Shown here piece by piece: positions 10,783-24,732 of a DNA stretch of 64,000 bases; positions within the stretch are counted from its first letter, which is position 1; the number at the start of each line of letters is the position of its first letter. The notes beneath the pieces were generated by a model that did no database searches, was not told the DNA's origin, and was given only the letters and a program-made list of their open reading frames with translations. A program made the position numbers and the translations under genes. Origin of the DNA: Monilinia fructicola (lineage: Eukaryota > Ascomycota > Leotiomycetes > Helotiales > Sclerotiniaceae); assembly GCA_008692225.1 (NCBI GenBank), contig VICG01000005.1:2553001-2617000 (forward strand), read 5' to 3'.

Positions 10783-13700
10783 TTTATTTCAAGGTTTATA
10801 ATTTCTCTTCCCGTTTTCATCCATTATCTAATGTTTCTCATAGAAAATCCGGGGGAAAAGAACGCTACAATATCTTCCAAATGCAAGAGACCTTCTTTAC
10901 TACTGCCGGTACTTTCTTAATCTGATATATTTATTTCTTGATTATCTGGGGTAAAGATTTAATTATAATACTATAGAATTTATATTATAATTCAAGATAA
11001 AAGATTGAGTACACAGTTAATATTTAATTAGGACTTTGATGATGTTTTCTATTCTGTTCTATTCTTCTCATCTCTCTCCTTTTTCTTATGATTTCTTTTC
11101 ATACTACAAGTATAATAACTTCGCTCAAAAGAATAGACCGATACTTCGTATACTGAGTACATCCATCCATACTATCCTGTAAAACATTCATCCATACATA
11201 TAATTAATCCATCGAGGTCTCACCTCCCATGGAATGACGTGCGAATCTTAATACCTCAGGCCAAAGTATCACGCGATCCAAATCAAAAATTGATCATTTT
11301 TTTCACATAATTATGTAAATTTTACATCAAATTTTGGAAGAAATGGATTTGATATTGATCCATTTTCACCGAGTAACCTTAGCGTAAATCGAGACCATTC
11401 AGAATTTGCTACTTAGTCATGCCCGGGTGCCCAGGTGCTTTCCAATCAATTTTACTTGTAATCTTTCATTATTTTGCGAAGATCACCGAGATTTGATTCT
11501 TATGTTTTATCGGCTTTTAAGGAGTCTCTCTCTTTCAATACTGAACATTTTCAAATTGTCGAGGAGGCGAGGAGGCGAGGAGGTGAAGAGGCGAGGAGGT
11601 GAAGAGGAGGCGAGGAGGAGAGGGAACAAAGAGGCAAAAAAAAGGCGAAAGGAGTCAAGGACCCTTCATCCAATGCTGCTTTATACATGGAGCTCTATAT
11701 GCATCGCATCACATCACACACCTTAATTGACTTTCTTGAGCTTTCCAGGTTTAGCCTGTCTCCAGCTATGCCTACTTGGGTACGTGCCTCGTTCTATGTA
11801 AAGCTATCAACCCTGATACATAATCCTACGAAGATAATTACTATACAAATAACATACATCAAGCCTTTGTATCTCTCTTTCAACTCATCACAACATAAAT
11901 AAATTAAACAACCTTAATCCGTATATCAACAATACGACACGAACCCAGATTTAACTTTCAGCAACCCGACAGCTGAACGAATGCAAATAGACTTCCTCCC
12001 TCTTATCTAATGTCCCATATTGACCCCCATTACGATGTCGGAATCCCTTCGAATATCACTCAATTCCTCGAGCTGCAGTAATGAGTGCTGATCAGACGGG
12101 AGTCGGAGTCATCATATGAATTAGCAATTCTCGATCCGAATGTTGCGACTGGTCAATAGTTATGTCTCTGTGTTCTTGAGCCACGTGGTATGCTTTAACT
12201 GTTGGGGAGATTGACTTATGTATGCGAGCGTCTGCAGCTGGTTGGGTTTGGTTTGTGTTGAGTGGCATTGAATTTATGGTATGGTATGGTATGGTATGGT
12301 ATTGTATCATCGGATCGTGCTGTAATGATTCTTTGAATGATATCATCTAGCTACTTGTAGATGGATTATGGATTCTGGATTATGGATACTGTACAGCTTT
12401 CATTGTTGACAATGCAGAAATCCCTATCTAATAAATAGCGAATCAACAACGTCACAATCATATCAACAACTCAAGTTTCATATTCATACTCATACTCATA
12501 CTCATACTACTCATACTCATACTCATACTCATACTCATACTCATACTCATACTCATACTCCTATTTGCACTCGCACTCGTACTTATACTCAGCTCCGACT
12601 CACACTCACACTCACACTCACACTCATACCAAGTTACAACCACAAATTCAACCGCTGCACCCACCATCCACCACCCACCACCACCCACCACCATCTCCAT
12701 CCATCACATGACTTCCATCAAATGCCCTACCAACACCCAACAAATCCATCTGTATCCATGTATCCATGTATCCATACTCCAGACGCATCAACAACCCTAA
12801 AAGATCGATCGCATGAACATCCATAAAACCTAATAATGTGAACCTCCATCTAACCTGATATACAAGTAACCCGTGGGGCAACCTCGCTTTTACATCGCTG
12901 ATACTGCAACAGCCACAGTCCCCCCACACCCATCATCCTGACAGTACAAATCTAATGTGGACGTCGGGTCCGTCCATCTGAGATCCGATGGATGGATGGA
13001 TGGACTTGGGCAGAAAAAAAAAAATTCAATGCAAAAATATTACAAGTCCGTCCGAGTTATCTCCAATTTCATCTGACCTCAAACGCATATGGACGGACGT
13101 CCGACCGGTAGACTCGTCCATCTGACCTACTTGCCGGTCCATCCGACCTTCAACCTTATGACGCGCAACGTGATTAACCTATCGATATCAGGATCACGAT
13201 CACGATCACGTGGACGCTGCGAAAGTCTCTTCTTCGGTTTGTGAAATTTGATGGATTGATTGGATTGGATTTGAATGGATTGGGGGCTGATGTTAATGAA
13301 TACTAGGTAGGTAAGAGAAAAGCGATGCGTGCAAATGGGTGAAAGGTTTCGTTTTATATACACCCTTTTTTGAGCCTGGTGCTTAGGTGAACTATGTGTT
13401 TGTGGGTGGGCGCAATTGATGATGGCGCGGCTGGTTGATGGGAGGGGGGAGTGTGGTGGTTGTGGTTGTGGTTGTGCAAGTCGGGTGCGGGGAGCGGGAG
13501 TGGGAACGGGGTGTACGGCGCTGTATATTTCTGGTGATGATAGTAAGTGCTTCATTATAATCAGGGGGAGATGGAAAGCATGGGGGGATATGGAGAGAAG
13601 GGCATGGGTATGTATGGTAAGTTATGTGATTTTGGATCATGCATCTTGCGATAATGGAGGAAGGTATTGTGATGACTTCCGAGGTCTGATCAGATGCTTC

Positions 13701-15152
13701 CTGGAGGAGATGTTTCATATATATCGAACGGCTGTGAAGGTAACTCAGGGCGGGAAAGGTCGGATCACAGCAGAGGAATATTACAAATTCGCATCTCCAT
13801 CTCTATCCCCTTTACGTTTACACTCAACAATTCGTTAAGCTAGAGCAAAGATAAAAACCATCCCTATCTCTTCTCCATCAAATATAACCCTAGCGGTTTC
13901 CTCAACAGATCAAAGATCAACTGGAAATTGGATGGACTTACTGAATCCAGTATTGCTAATACTCGTTCTGCGCATCATATATGTGATAGTGGGGCTCGCA
14001 TGTATACAAACTGGAAATGATATGGGAATCTGGATGTGAAGCTGATGAACCTTTTGAAATTAGATGATGATTTGTGCGCGTGAGGTAAATGTTGATGGGG
14101 AATGGAATCGAAGGGAAGGGAAAGGGAGGGAAGCAACAAGGGAGGGTCTATAATCGACTTTACCCGTGAGGATAGACTGTTTCTCGGATCGGAGGGGCGG
14201 CAATTATTATACTCGATTATGTGATTAAGGATGAGAAGGGGAGCGTGAGGAAAGCTCAATTTATGGTTCTTTGAAGGAGGTGAACAGTAGTGAGTGGGGT
14301 GGAATTAGGTTTTGTGATATATATTTCGATTTTGAGATTTCCTCTCTTCGTAATCAATGATTGAGACGGAGACCTAGAGCAATGAGTGATGCGGAGATCT
14401 AGACCATTGATATATGACATCATACGAAAGAGATAGTAGAACAATAGGACATGCATGGTGATGGTCTGATGTGAAAGTGTGGTGGTGTGGCTTTGTTCAC
14501 TTCTGAGTTTGGCCTGCACTTTATGACTTCTGCCTCAAGAGATCGATCTTTGTACTACCTGGTACTTTACTTTTTGTAGACCAAGTGCTGTTGAGGTAGC
14601 TGGAGGTAGGTAGGGTGATTCTTATGGTGTAGATGCTCTTATGTTTATTGAGGTATTCTTGGCGTGGATTTTGCCTTGCTTTGGATATTTACGTTGTGTG
14701 ACTTCTATTCGTTCTTGTGACTAATTGAGCTGTTCGTGCTTGATGTCTTTCAAGTCTAGTAGCTGAATGTACTCTTAACTCTCTGCTATATCACTTGTGA
14801 ATATCTTATGATATTGATGAGTAAAGTAATTAAGTTATGAATCGCATGGTAAGAAACCTATTACACCTTGAGTGTGTGGTCAAACTATGGTTGATTGTTG
14901 TGGAAAAGAGCAATGTGAGTACTAGCTAACCCAATAGATTGATACTTAACTTACGCTCATTGATACTCACGGGTTTTCCATCACAAAATACTGGAGATAC
15001 ACGAGAAATGATTTGAATATTTAAATTGCCATATTGAGAACAAAAACCAAGGTATCATCGTATCTGCTAACTAATTATCCATCGGAAACAGCTTTTTTAA
15101 CCAGCGTAAACGCATCATCAGTGAACAACATATGCTACTTCGTCCAAGTCAA
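10783..15152. other. 4.4-kb intergenic stretch rich in simple repeats
   Basis: No supported gene. It contains a GGCGAGGAGGTGAAGA-type purine array at 11562-11640, GGTATGGTAT pentamers at about 12277-12301, a long CATACT array (12484-12560) followed by CTCACA units, CCACCACCCA-rich DNA at 12655-12700, and GGAT runs at about 12985-13005. The open frames here (for example 13416-13838 on the plus strand) are low in complexity on both strands and match nothing I know. Confidence 0.45.
12480..12625. repeat. CATACT hexamer / CTCACA array
   Basis: About 13 tandem CATACT units with one interruption, followed by CACTCG and CACTCA variants. The translated MSMSMS frame on the minus strand is an artefact of this repeat. 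Confidence 0.85.
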
Positions 15153-16513
15153 TCATCTTAAGCCATGATCATCTCTTCCATCCTCTCTCTCAGCATCAAT
15201 TTCCAAGGCCTCCATCATAGCATTAACATTCATAACCTCTTGCACAGCTTTAGTCTCACCAACCCGACCCCTAAAGTTCTTCACCATTGCCTCCACAACC
15301 TGATTGATCATAAGCTTCTGCTTCTCAGGACGCACATTAACCAATCTCAACATCTGCAATCCATGGGTCAAACTCTTTGTTTCTTTACTGCCTTCACCAA
15401 GTCCATGCAACTTCTTGTATTCAAGCGCCTCTGGTTGTTTTTCAACCCAGTCTCTCAACATCCAATCTCGGTACGTTTGCCAAATGCCGTAGTAAAACGT
15501 ATACTCAGTCTGGTTGAGCCAATCTTGCACTTTGTTATCTGTGCAACCGAAAGGTGGCCAGTTGAGGATAGTGTGTTTGAGAATGAAAGTAGTGATAGCA
15601 TACCAATCCTCACCCATAAAGCACGGCATTGGAACAAACCACTTTAAATCCACCTCCCCGTTGAGCCTCAAATTATGAAAGTTCCTGTAGACGGAATGAA
15701 AGGAGGAAAAGCGATTGATCTTGCATTCCGAGTATCGCTGGGCGAGAGCTTTCTCCTTGTCCTCTCCTCCTTCCACATCGTACGCTTTAACACTAACATA
15801 CAAGTCTCTGACATATTTACCTTCTTCTTTAAAATCACGATCCAAAGCGACGGACCAGCGAATTGGACGGTACAATGGAGCCATCCAGCTTTCCAAGAGA
15901 TCTCCAAGTCTTGTGGTACCAGGAAGATGGTCAGAGCTATGACCCGGTGATATGATATCGAGACGGATTTTGTCAGGGTAGAGCTCGCGAAAAGCATCCC
16001 AGTGGGCTTTGGAGGTCAAGGCAAAGCAAGTGGCAGTGCAGAGGTCCATGCGAGTGAATTCAGACTCGATGAGGAGATTCTTCAAAATCATAGTGACGAG
16101 CTCTCTGGGAAGAGGAAAGTTGGGGACTAGAGGTAGTGCGACGAGTTAGTAAGATGGAGGATGTGTGTGGAATCAACAGTCACATGAAATAGATACTAAC
16201 CCGCTTTGTTCTTCTGGGTGCCAGGGACATGCCAGTAATATCTAAACCATCCTTTTTTGATGAAGGCTTTGTAGTGTCAGTCAAGTACGGTGATGTTCAT
16301 AAGTGACGCTTGAGATTGGAGAATTGACATACGTGAAGGCTGATATCGATTTGATCGTCGAACACCTTTGGCATATTTTGTATCCTCAGAATCATCAGAA
16401 TTAGATGCATCCAAATCAGACTCAGGTTTAGATTCGTTGGCCAAAACCTCATGACCATTTTCGTCAAGCTTCATCTTGGCTTTGGGGTAACTTCTTCTGC
16501 TATAGCAGCTCAT
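15153..16513 (-). CDS. F-box-like family protein, 406 aa
   Basis: Three exons: 16333-16513, 16201-16266 and 15153-16126. Introns of 66 bp (GTATGT...AAAG) and 74 bp (GTTAGT...CTAG) join in phase to give 406 aa. The N-terminus (MSCYSRRSYPKAK) is followed by an acidic Ser/Asp stretch, then a GWFRYYWHVPGTQKN segment, then the F-box-like helix PNFPLPRELVTMILKNLL and DLCTATCFALTSKAHWDAF. The middle carries VPMPCFMGEDWYAITTFIL, the signature shared with the two paralogues in this window. The function is unknown. It may be an SCF substrate receptor with a lineage-specific C-terminal domain (inference). The start ATG at 16513 precedes the first intron; an in-frame ATG lies upstream at 16582. Confidence 0.75.
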
Positions 16514-19121
16514 TTTCTCGAATGTATTGGATGAAATCGTGGGAGGTTTTGATTGAAAGAGTGATAAGTAGGTGACAGACACTAATCAAGAGCTAACTGC
16601 TAATCATTGATTTATAGTCAGCTTTCAGATTGCTGCTGCTACTGCAGTTGTTATTGTTATTCTCAGTATCTGTGAGGGTGATTAATTATAAGATCAGGAC
16701 AAATTTTTGACTGCCAACTTGTTTACATAGATACCAAAAACACTAGCGCGAAAGTGGTTGCATCTTTCGCTTAATTTTCACTAGTCCAGACAACAACTTT
16801 CTGAAACTCGCATGACCAAACTACATTTAATTAAATCTGAATTCGATCTATGTGATTACTTGGAGTTTTTAATATTATTAATAAAGGTCACAGAGAGACC
16901 TTTATTACAGATTGTAAAGCTTGACAGGGGTGTTGGAAACAGAGGTTCTATATATACCTCTTCACACTAGGCAAATATCACCATCCCATTGTCTAAAAAG
17001 ACTTGAGCGTTTTGAGAGTGAAGTTTGAGCAATGATTTTGAGACCCTCGTCTTTCAGAGTGGCAACTGGTTCCAGTTGTTGCTATCAGTCCCCGTATCTA
17101 GCTGTACATTTAAAAGTACACACTGTAGTCTAAGAATAGAAGGCTTTGGAATTTTGATATTAACTCAAACTTGATGTTATGAATGTATTCACAAATGCAG
17201 TCTATTTTTCAGTTGTTGGATCTTTTTAAGACTAAAAAGCTTTAATGAGACTTTTTAGCCATTGTCATTTAGTTTCATAGAGTGGAAAATAAGGGAGCTT
17301 CTATGAAGCAGGGCTGGATTGAAGCCTTGGAACTTATTAGGTGTTCTGAAATCTTGACTGTAGAAAGGCTACCATTCAAACAGTGTTTAGTAGGAAGATA
17401 GTATTACCATTTTAAAAACTGCAGTGTGCAGTCTGCAGATGTAGATACCAAAAGTATTGAGAAGAGCTAATCCGTGATCCACCTTTCCCCAGTGTTTACT
17501 ACTCCTCCAGTGTTTATTACTCAATCCATCTCCTCTTTATTTCTATTTTCCCAGTATGTGACTGCAAATTGTCAGAAATTAATCCTCATGCTCTATTCCA
17601 ACTTACATCTATTTGTCTTCACTCTCGCTACAGCCCAGCAGCATTTCTTTATGCAAGGATCTAGCATCCCTGATGTGACTAGCTTGAGAATCATCTCTGG
17701 TACCATAAACCCCAATATAAGCTTCCACCACTTTCCGGCTAAGCCAAAACGACAATTCTAATCTGATATACAGTCGCTTGGGCTCTTGTGCTTCAAGTTG
17801 GGTGCGAAAAAGGAAGTCTATCGTTGAGAAGGATAATGCTTAGGGTGGGAAGGTAGTCTGTGTATTTTTTTGAAGTAGTTTCGACTTTCTACAGTATGAA
17901 CTATTGGCCTATTTCTCGATTAGTTGAACTAAGGTAGATGGGGTAGCAAGTGTGTGGAGTGGTGCCTTTGAGGAGAGATTTGCCTATATCGATAATTGGT
18001 TCTGTAGGTAAACCTTCCATGGTCGGGGAGTGTCAGATCAGATTGTTTTGTGCTTAGGTTTTTGATATGACTCTTGTGCCACTACTCAACACTAGAGGAA
18101 TTTTATTAGTTTCTATTTGGAAGCCCATAGTGAGTATCTTACCTTCATTACCAACAGTTCTTGCATCCAGACATGTAACATCCCTAGGTCAATTGAATGC
18201 TACAATCTATGGGTGCCCCTGGCAGGATTCAGGAGTTCTTAGTAAGTTAAAGGATATATTGGAGTTGGTCGGCAATCATCACTTGGTACTACGTAGGCTT
18301 GATTAGTTTTGTATTGAGAAGTGCTTAATGTTTCTCTTCCCTTCATTGAACTCAAAGACAGAATTAGCAGCCACAAGTGTTGAATCGATCAATGAGAAGC
18401 ACCGTTGTCAACAGGATGACCAATGTCGTAATAGTTTATTTTGGTCAAATCTTTGTCTTAAATAGATCGTGATGATTTGAAGCAGACTTAAATTAAGTGC
18501 TTGTCGAGGATTTGCTTTCATAATAAGGCGCTTCAAAAACCACTTGATTCTCTTGAGAACATAAACAAATGTTGTTATAATTAACTTGGCTTAAAATGAT
18601 GCAGCCCCCTATACCAAGATATGATGCCGAAACACTTTCAGATAGATTTAGTTCAGGAAAGTCAAATATACATAGACTATATCTCAGCATCCTCTGGGAT
18701 ACAATTAGCTATGCAAGAAATAATTCTATTATATAGTAATAATAATTGGCATAAAAATTGCATATAGGCCAGGGGAGTCAATATTAAACCTAATGATAAA
18801 TTCACTACAAAAACTTTTAGATCTCACGGCAGATATGAATGGAAAAAGAGGCTCAGTAAGTAAAATCATTGGAACCATTTTTCTTGATATTACTTCTTCA
18901 TTATTGAAATAGATAACAGCAATGTTCTGGAATGACAAACAATTCTGTTTTCCAAGTCTTATGATACCTTTAGATGCCTGTCTTGGAGCCAAGGGTTAAA
19001 ATATGACCTTGTATCAGAAGATAGAAGAGAAGAAATCCTGCTGTCACTTCAATATAATGCAAGCAACCTGAAATAAGATTGAATTTGCCTTTTCCCAAAG
19101 CTTAACCGATTAGGAGACATC
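16514..19121. other. intergenic, no gene seen
   Basis: 2.6 kb of moderately AT-rich DNA with scattered short frames only (the longest are 17474-17761 and 18067-18306 on plus and 18729-18992 on minus). None shows conservation, splice logic or domain motifs that I can defend. Confidence 0.45.
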
Positions 19122-20169
19122 TCATCTGTCAATTCTTGGAACCTTGACTCCATCATTGTCCAGGAAGTATGTTTCCCAATCTTGCTTCGAAGCTTGAACC
19201 ACTGCCTCCCAAAAGCACCTATCACGAGTGAACTGCACACCACCCCCAGGACCCCAGTTTGGAACTCGCATCTTGACATACTTCCCCATCCATTGCCATA
19301 GGTAACTTTCATGCATCATCGTAGACTTCGAATAACGGTTCTTATGTGACACGTCCGATAACCGCAAAGTTTCTCGCATGGGATATCGGGTTTTGGTCTC
19401 CTCAGGGAGTCGTAGAAGCAGTATGTTGACTTTACGGATATCGGGTATAGCTTCCTCAACATGTGCCACAAACTGGCGAATAGCCGCAAGATACCAGTCA
19501 TCCCCCATTCCGAAGGGATTCGGTAAAATCCTTTGATTTTCCGTGAGCTCTTCCCTCGAAAGAACTTTATGGTAGTCTCTTGTTCGTTTGACGAGTTCCC
19601 ACTCCTTTTTGCTGTCGTCATAATCTCCGTAGCTAGAACATAGCAGGTATTGAGTAAGTGTATCTGAAAATCGATATGCAGGACCAAACCAGGAGCGTAG
19701 AATGAAGCCGAGTGTGGATGGCAGTTGCTTTACTTCGTAAGAAAAGGTAGACACTGGTGATTTCGTATTTAAAAGAATGATATATGGGTAAGCTGTCCGG
19801 AAGAAGTTCCAGTATACCAGAGCAGTCAAAGCTAAGCAAGTAGCCGTGCATAAATCGTTATTAGCCAGGGATTCTTCAATGATTTGAAAGATAATTTCGA
19901 TCGGAATTAAGGGATCTGTACACTTCCAAGTTAACAATGACTCTACTTTGAGCAAAACTTGCCAGACTCCAGATAAAGCTGCCAAACTGAATGAAAGAGG
20001 GTTAACCTTTGATCTCAGGTGCTTCTTGAGTCTCAATGTTCTTTAGCCAGTTGTGAACGCGCATTTGGACCTTCGGATGTGCGAATGCTACCACTTGACA
20101 TGTGGATTTGTCTGTTAATGAACTATCGGAGATGGTTTCTGCTGTATGTGGAGAATCCATCTTGCTCAT
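19122..20169 (-). CDS. F-box-like family protein, 318 aa
   Basis: Two exons, 20007-20169 and 19122-19915, separated by a 91-bp intron (GTTAAC...TACAG); the product is 318 aa. The first exon encodes MSKMDSPHTAETISD and ends NIETQEAPEIK. The second opens with DPLIPIEIIFQIIEESL, the F-box-like segment, then DLCTATCLALTALVYWNFF. LPNPFGMGDDWYLAAIRQFV is the family signature. It is the paralogue of 15153-16513 and of the partial gene at 1-756; all three lie on the minus strand. Reading without the intron would give a different, unconserved N-terminus (MRLKKHLRSK), which I reject. Function not known. The nearest alternative start is the ATG at 20160, three codons in. Confidence 0.75.
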
Positions 20170-23100
20170 CTTGAGTGTAGTATCGGTCGATAAAAAGAAT
20201 TAGTATCCAATATCCTTGATTATAAAACAAGGGGTGAAAAAATTAAGCGGTACACTAAGATTACTAGCATATATGATACAATTATCTACTATCTTCTAGG
20301 CATCACTCAGCCTTATTAATTTTGAGGACAACTAAAGTAATTTTCATTAATCTAGCCTTGATATGGACGTGATATATAGTTATGGTCTGATTTAAAAAAT
20401 ATTACCCTCATTGAAAGAGGTGAAAATTGCAAGTGCAAACAAAATATAGATCATGAAACCATGGCCCATAATTCAATTCACTGTCAGTACCTTGAACTAG
20501 AGAAGAAAGGAACTATTTCATTCTGAGTTTAAATATACTGGCAAACAGTCTAACACTGAAAAGGCATTGATTCTTCTGAATTTATATCATTGAATTACCT
20601 AGGTACTTTGGAAAAGTCTTTCCTGAGCCTAATAAGTCTGAGTTTTTCCAAACTATAATTTGGTTAGCTGCCTGTTCAGATATATCAAGAGAGTCGTACT
20701 TCATTCATTGTTTAGCACATCAGTCTCTCATGCTCACTCTGGACTTACCTCTCTCAACCGAGTGAAGACCAAGTTATGAACTGTCCATCTAAGTGCAGCG
20801 TTTTGTTCAGGCGTTGTCTTTGCCAGCCTTCCTAGCCTTGCTTTTCATCGTAGTCTTCCCTTCTTTCGTCTTATTAGAACTATTAAAACTCCAGGAAAGA
20901 AAATGACCTTTATCTGGAGAATACATCAATACTGCGACCTCAATACCTATATTGGCGAATTTTGGTTTCTTGCATGCCATATGATCTCAATTAGATGAAA
21001 GCCACTGGGACAGGCATGAGGTGCAATATTTGCAATATAGAGCAAGTCCAGCCCCAGATCAAGATAATCACTTAAGTTTTCGTGATGCGACCGAAAACCA
21101 TCGTTTACTGTCATCCTGAAAGAATTAAAGACATGATAGCAATCTTGAATATTCTCATGGACTACCAAAGTGTCAAGTCATTCCATCATTGTACATACCC
21201 TACTATTTCTCACCAGTAATCTCACCATGTGCAACACAGTATCAGAATGTTAATGCAATACACTCCCTATCTTGACTTATGTGGTGGTGATTGGGACTAG
21301 CCAGCTCGCTATCATCTTGTCCATTTTTCCCCCAAGTTCTAGCTGGTTTTATCTTTTGATGAAACTAAAGCAAGCCACTGCTTCGATTGGATGTAATACC
21401 AGTAGCTTTCACATGTGGAACCTAGATTCAATAAGATAGCTTTGATGTTCTTGGAGTGCAGAATATTGATGATTGAGCTTCTACGATATGGACTAGAAAT
21501 GCCTACCACTCAACATGGCAAGGGACTGGAACGAATTAGACCGGTCAAATTTGTTCAAATATCCATGATTTTGTTTGATATTAAATTTTAAAGTCACTCG
21601 TAAGGTTTCTTGACTCAGAAGTAATCTCTGCACCCTAGTTGTAGATTTGTAACAACTGAGAAGATTCCATTTTTTGATCATACATTTGTAGATCTTGGGC
21701 TGGAAAAGATTTCCCTCCAGGGAGCCCTCAGTTCTCTGTTGATGGAGATGATACTTCCTATAATATAACCACGCACCTATTATGTATGAAGGGACCCTGA
21801 AGACTCATTAGGTCTAGGAAATAATATCCGAGAGGGCTCATCACCTGCAGTGGAGTCGAATGGGAGGACAGGGGAGGATAAGGGGGAAACTGCACCTTAT
21901 CAATATATCTGCCGTCCCATCACCCCATGTATCTACTCACAAGATCTTAATAAATCGTTGGAAGAGGGTATTATATGTCAGATATGGGTCTAAGCATTGA
22001 ATTAGGTTAGATATCTTGAATGAAGGATATTCTGAAGAAGATGTATATCCGAAATTCTCCTCCTGAACTGACATGATTCCCATCTGTAACACACGGCACA
22101 TCGTCATTTAATTTTTCATATGTTCCTAATGATTAAATAGTAGATCAAGCCATGAGCTTCCATCTTGAGCTTGAAGTTCATGGGTGACCATGTAACAAGT
22201 TGATCCTCTGCTCCAATATCAAATGAAATGTAATCATAGCCAAGTTCGAATATTCAGATCAGGGATTTTCTATGCTTAGATCCCATCATTAATTATGCAT
22301 CTATTTTCTAGGTACTATACACTACCTTGGATACCTCATGTAAGTTGATAATCTGACTGTAGGTCATACCATTCATTATATAGGAGAGGCGTTTATAAGA
22401 ATCACATATGGCTAATAGTTTATATCATAGGTGATGAGAAAGATAGATCCTAAATTAACAATTGTTTCTTACTGTCCATCCACATAATCACCGAAATATG
22501 TTTGCATTCCTCACATTTGCCGCAATCCAAGTCAAGCTCTTCTGAGATGCAATGACCCAGACATCAAACTATGAAGACCAGCGTGTTCCTAGGATAACAA
22601 GCTCTAAAACATGAGAGCTGAGTGGTCGTCACATGTGTATTTAAGCGGCATGTCAACTTACAATGAGAATTGCCAGGATTAGGAAAGCATAACAGATGGA
22701 TAGATTGTCAAAAGTTCTAGACCCAAATACAAATTCCAATTGTATAAACCTGAAAATGGTAAGATACCGAACCTCTCAGCATCACACTACAAACAATTCA
22801 AGGTTATAGAGATTGACAGAGATACTGCAGCTGGGATCATACCATAGTCTAGGTATTCAAAGGGGATCATTAGGTAGTTCCTAAACCACCTAGAAGATTA
22901 TTCATATCTTTCTTGTCATGATAATCGCCATTACCCGAATAGCAACGCGAGATGCCAGGCCTATCATTAGCTTCTCACCATTTCGAGGGAACTACACATT
23001 CTCTCAAGAATCTGATTCGTTGGAGGTCCATCATGAGCCGTATCATAAGAAACGAGCACCGGGAAGTATTGACTATTTGTCTTGTAAGCTCTGTGCTATG

Positions 23101-24732
23101 GTTCTCTGATACCAACACAAGTGCCAGTTACATGGGAATATAATCAGACCCCTGACAATTCTGTGATCTCCTCCCTGCCATCACTGACGAATGGTATGCC
23201 ACTGACATTTCCAGGGGTTCCTGGCGATTGACTGATCATACAGGGGTCACCTGCAACCTTAGCTTGACCTCACTCCTCGTTTTCGTCTGGTTGTGTCGTG
23301 TTGTCAGCTATGTCTTCTGTAAACATCAGTTCGAAAGGAATTTGACAGTTGATTGATGAAGACAGTGTTTCTTTTGTCGAAGAAGCATTTCTTCGAGATG
23401 TTATGATAGAGAGCATCACAGCATGTGTAGAACATTCTCTTCCATGAACCTTGACAAGGTTTGCTCACAAATGAACGATGCACATCAATATCACTCAACA
23501 CCCCTAAAACGATTTCACACATCAATTATGAATCTATCGAACGAGAATCAATATACAGAATTGAGTGGGATTGACACCGAAAGTCCCTCCCACAATAAGT
23601 ATCTCGCACCATCCGCTTCATGAGTGCAAAAGGAACTTTTTAACACGAGAAATCCGTCCTAACGACCATCACCCGAGAGCCAAAAACAAGTGATTGGATT
23701 GATCTAAGAGTCTAGATAAGTTGATCAGGAGGACGAAGGAACTCTTTGGACAACATCGGAATTTTGAGCAAAAGATACTATCCGTCCTGGTATTCATTTA
23801 TCTCTGGAAACCAATACCATATGAATGGTACCTCCATACATAGCTGTTGACCTTGGGATCGGTGGCTTGTTACCATCTCCGTGATTCACGAGTTGAAACT
23901 TATATAGCACACTACAACAACCCTCTGCGCGAAGTTTGTCGGTGCTGAGGCCTATGGAACTTATATTCAATAATGTCGAGCTTGAGAAGTAAGGAATTGA
24001 TTACGTCCATTGTTATGTCTCGTGGAATCTTTTCGATGTCATCCCTTATCTCATGGTATCCACCGGTCTCCTCGTCAAAGTTACAGAAGGCAAGGGAAAT
24101 CCAAACTTGGCCAGAAAGTCTCTTACTGTCCCGATGAACAATCGTACCGCAACTCCATCATCAATACAATATTCCGAACTCAGCCTCCGCTACACATTCG
24201 CCTCTCATACTTCTCAATATATTCAACAATATATATCAACAGACGCATCCGATCCATCCGTACCACTCATCCAAGCGTCTCAACCATTCAGCTCATCCAG
24301 TTTTGCCCCCCCTGATACCTGTCTTGTACCACACCAACTAACATTACCTAGTCCCTACATACAGCACGGTGCTTGTGATAAGTGACCCTTGAGAAACTTG
24401 ATTACTTCAAAGAGTCAGATATCTTACAATCAATATCTATGTGGGGGACAATGATTAGATGCAGAAGTTTGTAACTACATTTGTACTCTTTCCCGGCGAT
24501 CTCGTACACCTCATAAGAGGAACGTGTGGATCCGAAAACTTTTTCCATGATGCATGCTGGCTTGACATTGGATATTGGATTGATATTGAATATAGGGCTA
24601 CCTAGGTAGATATCAAATACATATCTCGTGATCAGTGCGTGTAAAAGTTTTTTCTTCTCTTTTTTTAAGAAGTCTGTCTGTCTTTCATTCATTTATCATT
24701 TCGTTGATTTTGTTTCCCATTCGGTCATCGCA
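20170..24732. other. 4.6-kb intergenic stretch, possible decayed exons at 20.8-21.1 kb
   Basis: No gene I can support. The best hints are on the minus strand. A frame after an acceptor-like TTCTTTCAG (about 21115) encodes MTVNDGFRSHHENLSDYL and continues to 20947. An overlapping 57-codon frame, 20980-20807, begins MACKKPKFANIGIEVAVLM and ends in a Lys-rich tail. They could be exons of a relic or fast-evolving gene. The rest (21.2-24.6 kb) has only short unconserved frames. Confidence 0.35.

Noticed and set aside
12458..12700. Met-Ser repeat protein on the minus strand
   Set aside because: Translation of the CATACT array.
13127..13838. Overlapping frames on both strands (up to 142 codons)
   Set aside because: Low-complexity GGTTGTGGTTG/CCACC sequence; no motif and no conserved start.
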